This document shows positions 7,605 through 14,063 of a stretch of DNA of 28,926 nt, piece after piece. Source of the DNA: DATNIC01 sp035604635 (GTDB lineage: Bacteria; Vulcanimicrobiota; Vulcanimicrobiia; Vulcanimicrobiales; Vulcanimicrobiaceae). Each line of letters starts with the position of its first letter. The first letter of the stretch is position 1. The notes beneath the pieces are model-generated. The model saw only the letters and a list, made by a program, of their open reading frames with translations, was not told where the DNA came from and did not search any database. The translations under genes were made by a program, and so were the position numbers. The stretch covers positions 1 through 28,926 of the forward strand of contig DATNIC010000224.1 in the NCBI GenBank assembly GCA_035604635.1, in the 5' to 3' direction.

Positions 7605-8831
7605 GCCGAGCAACGGACCGAAGCGCAGTTCGCTCTCGTCCAGGGCCGCGGGCGGCGGGACGACCTTCCCGGCGAGCGCGATCTGCACGAAGCGAGTCAC
7701 GATCGAGACGTCGAGTTGCGTCCCGGCGATCCGCTGCATTTCCGTGAGGGCAACCTCCATCGAGAGCGCGCGGCGATAGGGACGGTCGGTCGTCATGGCA
7801 TCGAAGGTATCGGCGACGGCGATGATGCGCGCGCCGAGCGGGATCGCTTCGGCAATCAGACATCCCGGATAGCCGGTGCCGTCGACGCGCTCGTGGTGGT
7901 GCATGACACACGGCGCAACGTCTTCCATTGACGAGATGCTGCCGATGATTTGAGCGCCCATCACCGGGTGCTTCCCAACAATCGCGCGATCGCGCTCGTC
8001 GAGCGCACCGTCCTTGAGCAAGACGCGGTCGGGGATGCCGATTTTTCCGATGTCGTGCAGCAGCGCGGCGTTCGTGATGACGTCGATCTCGCGGGGCGAG
8101 AGCCGCAGCGCGCGCGCGAGCTCGCGGCTGTACTCCGAGACCCGGCGCGAATGACCGGCCGTATACGGATCGCGCAGCTCGAGCGTCTCGGCCAGGACGC
8201 CGAGCGTCTGCGCGAACGTTCCTTCGGCTTGACGACGGCGCAGCTCGAGCTCGCGCGACGCGCCGGCTGCCATCGCCACGAGTGTCAGGAAGATGAGCGC
8301 GACGGTCGCGACGGTCGCGAAGATCACGGTTTTCTGCTCGCCGGCGGCCTGCGCGGCCATCTGATCGATTGGGAAATCGATCGCAATGACCGCCGCGATG
8401 CGGCCGTCCTGTGCAAAGGGCGCGTATTCGGTGCGCGTCTGGATCCCGCTGCTCACCATGTCGCGCGACCAGATGTCTTGTCGTGCGATCGTCGCCGCGA
8501 CGTCGACCGGCTGGGCCGGCGCGCCTTTAGGAAAGATCGCCCGGCCGTCGGGGGCGTAGACGCGGATCGCCGCCGCGAATTGATTGCGCTGGCCTGCGCC
8601 GACGCCGTTCCGCAGCATCTCCAGCCAGCGTGGATCGTTTGCGCGAACCTCCGAGAGTTCGGTCAGCGCCGGCGTCAGCGCGGCGACGATCTGTCCCGTT
8701 GCGGTGATCATCTCGTCCCGCTCGACGGCACGAATGTGCGCCGTCGCGAGCGTATACGCGAGTGCGACCGTTGCCACGACCGCAACGACGAACGTGGCCA
8801 GTGTAAACTTGGCGAGAAACGTCAGTCTCAT
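7587..8831 (-). CDS. HD-GYP domain cyclic-di-GMP phosphodiesterase, membrane sensor
   Basis: 414 residues from ATG 8831; an open extension of 31 codons upstream is Arg-rich and overlaps a hairpin, whereas ATG 8831 starts directly on the signal anchor and has GGAG a few bases upstream. Transmembrane segments at about 8-29 and 168-190 flank a periplasmic sensor region of about 135 residues. The HD-GYP domain follows: GHSRRVSEYSREL (H227), LLHDIGKIGIPDRVL (HD 259-260), KHPVMGAQII (H288), HHHERVDGTGYPG (GYP 320-322) and AVADTFDAMTTDRPYR. All metal and GYP residues are present, so it should hydrolyse c-di-GMP. Its 3' end overlaps the convergent cupredoxin gene by 18 bp. Confidence 0.93.
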   Translation of the reverse strand: MRLTFLAKFTLATFVVAVVATVALAYTLATAHIRAVERDEMITATGQIVAALTPALTELSEVRANDPRWLEMLRNGVGAGQRNQFAAAIRVYAPDGRAIFPKGAPAQPVDVAATIARQDIWSRDMVSSGIQTRTEYAPFAQDGRIAAVIAIDFPIDQMAAQAAGEQKTVIFATVATVALIFLTLVAMAAGASRELELRRRQAEGTFAQTLGVLAETLELRDPYTAGHSRRVSEYSRELARALRLSPREIDVITNAALLHDIGKIGIPDRVLLKDGALDERDRAIVGKHPVMGAQIIGSISSMEDVAPCVMHHHERVDGTGYPGCLIAEAIPLGARIIAVADTFDAMTTDRPYRRALSMEVALTEMQRIAGTQLDVSIVTRFVQIALAGKVVPPPAALDESELRFGPLLGLKGAV

Positions 8832-8879
8832 AGCTCCATCAAAAGGCAGCGAAGTGAGGGAATTCTGAAAGCGCCTGAA

Positions 8880-8898
8880 CGCGCGCCTCGGGCGCGCG
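8880..8898. other. perfect 8-bp-stem GC hairpin
   Basis: Eight-base arms CGCGCGCC and GGCGCGCG with a TCG loop, between the Mrp-type gene and the HD-GYP gene (both minus strand). No T-tract follows on either strand, so it is at best a weak or Rho-assisted terminator or an mRNA-stabilising stem. The rest of the 8832-8946 gap holds only the tandem repeat noted separately. Confidence 0.5.
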
Positions 8899-8927
8899 AC
8901 GGTGACCACCAAGAGTACGCGCAAGAG

Positions 8928-8953
8928 AGACGCTTAGATCAGACGCTTAGATC
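8928..8953. repeat. 13-bp tandem duplication at the mrp stop codon
   Basis: AGACGCTTAGATC occurs twice without a gap (8928-8940 and 8941-8953). The second copy contains the stop codon (TAA on the minus strand, 8947-8949) and the last coding bases of the Mrp-like gene; the first copy lies just past the stop. Confidence 0.9.
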
Positions 8954-10035
8954 AGGCTGATCGTCTCTTTCGTTTTTGGACGCGCGGCCAACGCATCGAT
9001 GAGCGCGCCGGCCAATGTGTCGCAAATCGGGTCGTCGATCTCTTCGATCCGCCCGCTGTCGGCGAGTTCCACCATGTGGGAATCAATCGGGATGCGCGCG
9101 AGCATCGGAGCGTTTGCGAGGGCTGCTACCTGATCGGCGTGCGACGGACCGAAAATCTCGTACTTGCGGCCCGTGTCGGGCGCGACGAAGTACGACATGT
9201 TTTCGACGACCCCGAGGACCGGCTTTTGCAGCTGCCGCACGAGGTTGGCGGCCTTGCGCACGATCATCGTCGCGAGTGCCTGCGGCATCGTGACGAGAAT
9301 CACACCATCGATCGCAAGCGACTGGACGACCGTCAGCGGCGCATCGGAGGTGCCTGGGGGAAGATCGATCAGCAGATAGTCGAGGTCGCTCCAGAGCGCT
9401 TGCTCGTAGAACTGGCGGATGACGCCTGCGACGATCGGCCCGCGCCACACCATCGCGGTGTCTTCCTGATCGGTCAACAAGTTCGTGCTGACGACTTCGA
9501 TCGCGGAGCGGGTCGTCGCCGGGACCATCAGCGGCGGCGCCTTCTCATCGTTGGGTTTCGAAGGGTCGCGTTCGAGTCCGAGCGGCTCGCGCAAGCCGAA
9601 GAGACGCGGCATCGACGGTCCCGTGATGTCGGCATCGAGGATCCCGACTCGCGCGTTCCTGCGGCGCAAGCCGACGGCGATGAGGCCGGTCACGAGCGAT
9701 TTCCCGACGCCGCCTTTGCCGGACATGATCGGGACGACGTGCTTGAACGCCGCACGCCGAGTGAACTCGCCGGGGGCGCGCCGCTGCGGGCGCTTGTCTT
9801 CGCTTTTGATCGCCGGGACGCGTCCGGCGTGGCGCGCTTCGACGAGCGCGGCGACGATCGGCTCGACCTGCAGGCCGTGCGCCTTTGCGCCCTGCTCGAT
9901 CGTCTCGTACTTGTTGACGCCGCATCCGGCGCAGTGCAGGCCGAATTGCGTGAGGACGTCTTCCGCGATCGGCAGCACGGCGACCAATTCGCTGATATTC
10001 GTCTTCGGGGTGATCTCGATCGTGATCATACCCAT
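8947..10035 (-). CDS. Mrp/NBP35-type Fe-S carrier ATPase with N-terminal DUF1858-like domain
   Basis: The protein has 362 residues from ATG 10035. Residues 1-75 (ITPKTNISELVAVLP, FGLHCAGCGVNKYETIEQGA, with C35 and C38) match the small DUF1858-type domain often found near hybrid-cluster proteins. The rest is a ParA/Mrp P-loop ATPase: SGKGGVGKS (105-113), LDADITGPSMPRLFG, LLIDLPPGTSDAPLTVVQSL and VVENMSYFVAP. Typical Mrp proteins have an N-terminal MIP18/DUF59 domain and a CxxC pair after the ENMS motif that holds the transferred cluster; here that position reads VAPDTGRKYEIFG with no cysteine. The only close cysteine pair is the CAGC of the N-terminal domain. Function: probably Fe-S cluster carriage, with cluster binding moved to the front of the protein. 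Confidence 0.88.
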   Translation of the reverse strand: MGMITIEITPKTNISELVAVLPIAEDVLTQFGLHCAGCGVNKYETIEQGAKAHGLQVEPIVAALVEARHAGRVPAIKSEDKRPQRRAPGEFTRRAAFKHVVPIMSGKGGVGKSLVTGLIAVGLRRRNARVGILDADITGPSMPRLFGLREPLGLERDPSKPNDEKAPPLMVPATTRSAIEVVSTNLLTDQEDTAMVWRGPIVAGVIRQFYEQALWSDLDYLLIDLPPGTSDAPLTVVQSLAIDGVILVTMPQALATMIVRKAANLVRQLQKPVLGVVENMSYFVAPDTGRKYEIFGPSHADQVAALANAPMLARIPIDSHMVELADSGRIEEIDDPICDTLAGALIDALAARPKTKETISLI

Positions 10036-10044
10036 GCGTTTATG

Positions 10045-11310
10045 CTAGGACGCGCGCGAACCTACCGACTCGACGGAGGAAGCCGCCGCGAATTGGACGC
10101 GAAACTCGTCGGCCGAGAGGTTGGTGCACGCGGCGACGCGCGAAAGCCGCGGTTCCTGCAGATCCTCGGGCTCGAGGCGAATCATGTACTTGCGGGCGAC
10201 CTCATACGCTTCGGTCGTCACGTCGACCAAGCGCACGCGGACGCGACCGGTTGCGGGATCCAACAAATCCGCGAGGTTCACGGGGACGACGCGCCCGCCC
10301 GATAGCGCGATCAGCGCACCGCTCCCGCCGCCGAGCAGATAACGGACCGCACCGTAACCGAGCGTGCGCGTGTACTCGGTGTCGAACGGGACCGGTTTCG
10401 CGCAGCGCAGCTCGTAGCCGATATCCTTCGGGACGACGGTCGTCTCCATGCCGAGATCCGTGAGCCTCTTGCGCACGGCGTCGCGCAAGATCGTCCCGAT
10501 CGGGACGTCGGCGAGCCGAACGTGTCCGTACGAATCATGCGAGACGCCGTCGAGCCCGTCGAGCGATTCTGCCGAGAGCCGTTCGGCGATCCCTTCCGCA
10601 ACGACCGCGACACCGTGGTCGTGGCCGCTGGCTTTTCGTTTGATGATCGCGCCGACGATCGTATCGACGACCGCGCGCAAATCCAGCGGATCGTCGGTGA
10701 ATTCTTCGGGGATGACCGCCAACGTCGCACCCGCGGCTTTACACATCCCGAGGGTCAGCGCGCCGGATTTACGTCCCATGCACACGACCAAATACCAGCG
10801 CGCCGTCGTACGCGCGTCTTCCATCAGGCTCTCGACGATCGCGGTCCCAGTCGCGCGCGCAGTCTCGAAACCGAACGTCGGCGCATTGTCGGGGAGCGGG
10901 AGGTCGTTGTCGATCGTCTTGGGAACCGTCGCAACGCCGATCCGTCCGCGGGTCAGCTCGGCGATCTTCGTTGCGCCGTAGGTGGTGTCGTCGCCGCCGA
11001 TCGCGACCAGATAGCGCACTCCTAAAAGGAGGAGCGAACGGACGCACTGCTTGAGCGTTGCCTCATCCTTGGCAGGATTCGTCCGCGAGGTGCGCAGGAT
11101 CGAGCCGCCTGTGAAGTGGATGCGCGAAACCTTTTCGATGCTCAAATCGGCGATGTGAGTGGTGTCGCCGCGCGCGATGTGATAGTAACCGTCGTAGAGG
11201 CCGATCACGCGCAAGCCGTTGTTGACCGCTTCGATCGTCGCGGACGATATGACGCCATTGATCCCGGGCGCCGGGCCGCCGCCGACGAGGATCGCTAAAG
11301 TCTCTGCCAT
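10045..11310 (-). CDS. 6-phosphofructokinase, PPi-type active-site signature
   Basis: The protein has 421 residues from ATG 11310, chosen because AAGGA lies just upstream on the minus strand; an open extension of 19 codons is unlikely. Motifs: GGGPAPGINGV (10-20), GGDDTTYGA (105-113), PKTIDNDLP (130-138), MGRKSG (178-183) and PEEFTDD. In this family Asp in GGDD, with Lys in PKTIDND in place of Gly, marks pyrophosphate-dependent or PPi-type enzymes, whereas ATP enzymes usually carry GGDGS and PGTIDND. It would phosphorylate fructose 6-phosphate, probably reversibly, with PPi. It lies 9 bp upstream of the Mrp-type gene and is probably co-transcribed with it, with no obvious functional link. Confidence 0.9.
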   Translation of the reverse strand: MAETLAILVGGGPAPGINGVISSATIEAVNNGLRVIGLYDGYYHIARGDTTHIADLSIEKVSRIHFTGGSILRTSRTNPAKDEATLKQCVRSLLLLGVRYLVAIGGDDTTYGATKIAELTRGRIGVATVPKTIDNDLPLPDNAPTFGFETARATGTAIVESLMEDARTTARWYLVVCMGRKSGALTLGMCKAAGATLAVIPEEFTDDPLDLRAVVDTIVGAIIKRKASGHDHGVAVVAEGIAERLSAESLDGLDGVSHDSYGHVRLADVPIGTILRDAVRKRLTDLGMETTVVPKDIGYELRCAKPVPFDTEYTRTLGYGAVRYLLGGGSGALIALSGGRVVPVNLADLLDPATGRVRVRLVDVTTEAYEVARKYMIRLEPEDLQEPRLSRVAACTNLSADEFRVQFAAASSVESVGSRAS

Positions 11311-11341
11311 CGTCCTTGGAGTGTAGCAAGCCCGTGCAGTC

Positions 11342-11986
11342 GTGAACATACCCTGGCGGCCGGTCATGCGGTCGGACGACGAATATCCACCGGGACTCGG
11401 TGACTTGCGCGACGCGCCGTCCGTGCTGTACGTGCGCGGCCGCCTCCCGCGTGCCGGCGTCGCAATCGTCGGGAGCCGCCATGTGGACGAGGAAGCGGAG
11501 CAATTCGCATTCGAATTGGCACGCTCGCTCGGGCATCCCGTGATCAGCGGTCTCGCGTGGGGGATCGACGCCGCGGCTCACCGGGGAGCGCTGGCCGCCG
11601 GGATCCCGACGCTCGCGTACGTCGGGACCGGGATCGACCGCACGTATCCGCCTGAGCATCGCGAGCTCGAGTCTGCGATCGTCGAGGCCGGCGGCGGGAT
11701 TGCGAGCGAGCAGCCGCTCGGGAGCGCGGCCAGCCCGGCGACGCTCGTGCAGCGGGACCGCTTGCAGGCGGCGCACGCGCGCGCCGTCGTCCTCATCTCG
11801 AGCGAGGCCGAAGGGGGCGCCATGCACACCATGCGGTTCGCGCGCGAGCTGGGTCGACCGCTCTTCGCGCTCGCGGCGCGCGGTGCCCGGGATGAGGGGA
11901 ATGGCCGCGCGATCGGCGCCGGCGCGCACGCGCTGCCGTGGGACCTCCGGACCGCCGGCTTGCGGATCGCGCAGGGACTGGGCTAG
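11342..11986 (+). CDS. short DprA/Smf-like protein (SLOG Rossmann fold only)
   Basis: 214 residues from GTG 11342; ATG 11366 is an alternative start and neither has a strong ribosome-binding site. The sequence runs through the DprA core: APSVLYVRGRL, VAIVGSRHVDEEAEQFAFELA, VISGLAWGIDAAAHRGALAAG, LAYVGTGIDRTYPPEHREL and SEQPLGS. After this the usual FPxRNRIIAGLS is LVQRDRLQAAHARAVVLI, and the usual ES..SGALITA reads SEAEGGAMHTMRFARELGRPLFAL. The N-terminal SAM-like and C-terminal winged-helix domains of full DprA are absent. It may be a divergent DprA (ssDNA binding, RecA loading in transformation) or another SLOG-family protein; the former is more likely from the first half. Confidence 0.75.
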   Translation: MNIPWRPVMRSDDEYPPGLGDLRDAPSVLYVRGRLPRAGVAIVGSRHVDEEAEQFAFELARSLGHPVISGLAWGIDAAAHRGALAAGIPTLAYVGTGIDRTYPPEHRELESAIVEAGGGIASEQPLGSAASPATLVQRDRLQAAHARAVVLISSEAEGGAMHTMRFARELGRPLFALAARGARDEGNGRAIGAGAHALPWDLRTAGLRIAQGLG

Positions 11987-12008
11987 CGCCCGGACCAATG
12001 CCGACTCG

Positions 12009-13319
12009 ATGATCGAAGCACGGGCGCGTTCCGCACAGCTCTTCGAGCGCGCGCGCGGCGTGATCGCGGGGGGCGTCGATTCGCCGGTCCGCGCCGGCGC
12101 GCCGGTCGGCGGCGTCCCGTTCGTCCAAGCACGCGGCGAGGGGGCGTACGCGTTCGACGCCGACGGCCGCAAGTACGTCGACTACGTCATGGCGTACGGT
12201 CCGCTGCTGCTCGGACACGCGCATCCCGCGCTCTGCGCCGGGCTCGATGAGGTTGCGCGGCGCGGGGCGTGTTTCGGCGCGACGCACGAGGACGAAATCG
12301 CGCTCGCCGAACGGATTCGCGATGCGCTCCCGTCGATCGAGCGTCTGCGCTTTACGACGACCGGAAGCGAAGCGATGATGAGCGCGATTCGCGTCGCGCG
12401 CGCCTATACCGCTCGCGAGCTGATCGTGAAATTCGGCGGGAACTACCACGGTCACTTCGATCTCGCGCTCGTCGACGCGGGCGCGTCCGCGCAAACGCCG
12501 GATCCCGCGCGCTCGGGAATTCCATCCGGGACGACGCGCGACGTCGCGGTCGCCCGCTACAACGATCTCGACGACGTCGATCGGGTCCTCGCGCGCGAGG
12601 GCGAACGGCTTGCGGCGATCGTCGTCGAGCCGATCGTCGGAAACATGGGACTCGTCGAGCCGCTCCCGGGATTTCTCGAAGGTCTCTTCGAGCGCGCTCA
12701 GGCGCGCGGCGCGCTGGTGATCTTCGATGAGATCATCACGTGGCTGCGCCTGGGGATGCACGGGGCGCAGGGGCGTCTCGGCTTGCGGCCTGATCTCACC
12801 GCGGTCGGCAAGATCCTCGGCGGCGGCTTTCCGATCGCAGCGTTCGGCGGGCGGCGCGAGATCATGGAGCAGCTTGCGCCGGAGGGCGCGACGTTCACGG
12901 GCGGGACGCATGCGGGCAATCCGTTTTGCGTGACGATCGCGCACCGGGTCCTCGATTATTTGGAGGGACACGCCGGCGTGCCGGCGGCGATGGACCGGCG
13001 CGCGCGCCGGCTCGCCGGCCGGATCCGCGAAAGCGTGGCGTCGTTGCAGCTCGACTACGCGGTCGTTCAGCTCGAAAGCATCGTCGATTTCAAGTTCCGG
13101 CCGGGCCCGCCGACCCGGTCTTATGAAGATCAAAAAGGCTGCGACCCCGCGGCGTTCGCAGCCTTCTATCACGCGATGCGCGAACGAGGAGTGTTGCTCG
13201 CGCCTTCGCAAAATGAGGTCATGTTTCTCTCCAGCGAACACAGCGACGATAACGTCGAACAGACCGCCGAGGCGGTCGACGCGTCGGTGCGCGACCTGCG
13301 CCGGAAAGGGCTCGTGTGA
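12009..13319 (+). CDS. hemL: glutamate-1-semialdehyde 2,1-aminomutase
   Basis: The protein has 436 residues from ATG 12009; the frame is open further upstream but only as a shadow of the DprA-like gene. It is a class III PLP aminotransferase fold: SPVRAGAPVGGVPFVQARGEG at the start (typical of GSA aminomutase), FTTTGSEAMMSAIRVARAYT, KFGGNYHGHFDLAL, IFDEII (D240) and the Schiff-base Lys268 in TAVGKILGGGFPIAAFGG. GSA aminomutases usually read EVMTGFR where this one has EIITWLRLG, so a GsaB-type or related aminotransferase is possible. It would convert glutamate-1-semialdehyde to 5-aminolevulinate for haem synthesis. Its TGA overlaps the GTG of the next gene by 4 bp. Confidence 0.85.
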   Translation: MIEARARSAQLFERARGVIAGGVDSPVRAGAPVGGVPFVQARGEGAYAFDADGRKYVDYVMAYGPLLLGHAHPALCAGLDEVARRGACFGATHEDEIALAERIRDALPSIERLRFTTTGSEAMMSAIRVARAYTARELIVKFGGNYHGHFDLALVDAGASAQTPDPARSGIPSGTTRDVAVARYNDLDDVDRVLAREGERLAAIVVEPIVGNMGLVEPLPGFLEGLFERAQARGALVIFDEIITWLRLGMHGAQGRLGLRPDLTAVGKILGGGFPIAAFGGRREIMEQLAPEGATFTGGTHAGNPFCVTIAHRVLDYLEGHAGVPAAMDRRARRLAGRIRESVASLQLDYAVVQLESIVDFKFRPGPPTRSYEDQKGCDPAAFAAFYHAMRERGVLLAPSQNEVMFLSSEHSDDNVEQTAEAVDASVRDLRRKGLV

Positions 13320-13600
13320 AGCCGCAGCTCTCCCACGCCGAGATCGTCGAAAAACTCCAGAAGAGGCCGGGCTGGCACCACCGCGGGAACTCCCTCGAGC
13401 GGACCTACGACCGCGGCGACTTCAACGGCTCGGTCGCGTTCGTCAACGCGATCGCGGAGGCGGCGAACGCGATGGACCACCACCCCGATATCGAGATCTC
13501 CTGGAACGAGGTCAAGCTGATCCTCTGCACCCATGAAGCCGGCGGCCTGACCGACCGCGATTTTGCCCTGGCCGAGCGCATCGACCGGCTCGCGGTTTAA
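13316..13600 (+). CDS. pterin-4a-carbinolamine dehydratase
   Basis: The protein has 94 residues from GTG 13316, overlapping hemL by 4 bp. It has the complete small PCD/DCoH fold: LSHAEIVEKLQKRPGWHHRG, FVNAIAEAANAMDHHPDIEI, and SWNEVKLILCTHEAGGLTDRDFALA split across the C-terminal helix. The His-His-Pro motif (MDHHPD) is intact. The enzyme dehydrates 4a-hydroxytetrahydrobiopterin and is often present in bacteria without an adjacent aromatic hydroxylase; some act with molybdopterin. Repeat copy C begins right after its TAA. Confidence 0.93.
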   Translation: MKPQLSHAEIVEKLQKRPGWHHRGNSLERTYDRGDFNGSVAFVNAIAEAANAMDHHPDIEISWNEVKLILCTHEAGGLTDRDFALAERIDRLAV

Positions 13601-13719
13601 CGGCGCTCCGGCCTAGCCTCCGCGCCCCCCAAGCTTCGCTTGGGGCCCCCCAAACCAAGGGGCCCCTCAGCATTCCTTCGAGGCTCGATACCCCGAGGGG
13701 GCCCCTAACTACTATACAA
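13601..13719 (-). repeat. 119-bp intergenic repeat, copy C (inverted)
   Basis: Read on the minus strand this matches copies A and B: TAGTTAGGGGCCCCCTCGGGG; a variable middle; GGGGCCCCTTGGTTTGGGG; the hairpin CCCCAAGC-GAA-GCTTGGGG; then GGGGCGCGGAGGCTAGGCC and GGAGCGCCGTTA, whose last bases are the reverse complement of the TAA stop of the dehydratase gene. The block order is as in copy A; the hairpin arms differ but still pair. Confidence 0.8.
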
Positions 13720-13734
13720 ATGGCTAAATAGGGC

Positions 13735-13776
13735 TTGCTTTCTTACTACAGAGGGTGTATGATTCGGAGAGTAGTA
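13735..13776 (+). promoter_or_regulatory. sigma70-like promoter with inverted repeat over the -10
   Basis: TTGCTT at 13735-13740, a 17-bp spacer and TATGAT at 13758-13763 form a near-consensus promoter in a locally AT-rich stretch that stands out from its surroundings. TACTAC (13744-13749) and GTAGTA (13771-13776) form an inverted repeat whose centre, 13760, falls in the -10 box, as expected for a repressor operator. It should drive the 84-aa gene at 13809. Confidence 0.6.
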
Positions 13777-13808
13777 GGCCAAATGGCCAAGCTCAGCTGG
13801 AGAAAAGT

Positions 13809-14063
13809 ATGACATTCGATCAATTTGTAGACGCGGTTGACGCCCAAGTGCACAATCGCCTCGGAACCTCGGTTCGCACGGCTGAGTTGTCGTGGGACTC
13901 GGCCGTTTGGGTCGGCCGCAACGGAACCGCCACCGCGGAAGCCGCGGGCAACGACGCCGCCAGACTGACGTTCGACAACGGCGAGACCGTCTCGGTCTCG
14001 GTAAACCAGCCCGACGTCGCCGGTGCGAAGATCGCCGAGCGGCTCGTCGGAGCCCGCGCGTAA
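13809..14063 (+). CDS. 84-aa protein of unknown function
   Basis: The start ATG 13809 is chosen because GGAG (13799-13802) lies 6 bases upstream; the frame is open 18 codons further, but that part covers the promoter. The family is not recognised. It is a soluble, acidic, Ala-rich protein with an N-terminal helix-like segment (MTFDQFVDAVDAQVHNRLG) and a beta-rich middle (VWVGRNGTATAEAAG, DAARLTFDNGETVSVSVNQ) ending in a helix (AGAKIAERLVGA). It contains no cysteine, no signal peptide and no membrane segment. It has its own promoter and is followed by a 12-bp-stem hairpin, so it is a single-gene transcription unit. Confidence 0.7.
   Translation: MTFDQFVDAVDAQVHNRLGTSVRTAELSWDSAVWVGRNGTATAEAAGNDAARLTFDNGETVSVSVNQPDVAGAKIAERLVGARA

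Noticed and set aside
8832..8924. 31-codon N-terminal extension of the HD-GYP protein
   Set aside because: Runs through the GC hairpin and lacks the signal-anchor start; ATG 8831 with GGAG upstream fits better.
7716..8960. Long plus-strand open frames opposite the HD-GYP gene
   Set aside because: Arg/Asp-rich translations typical of antisense frames in GC-rich DNA, with no family motifs.
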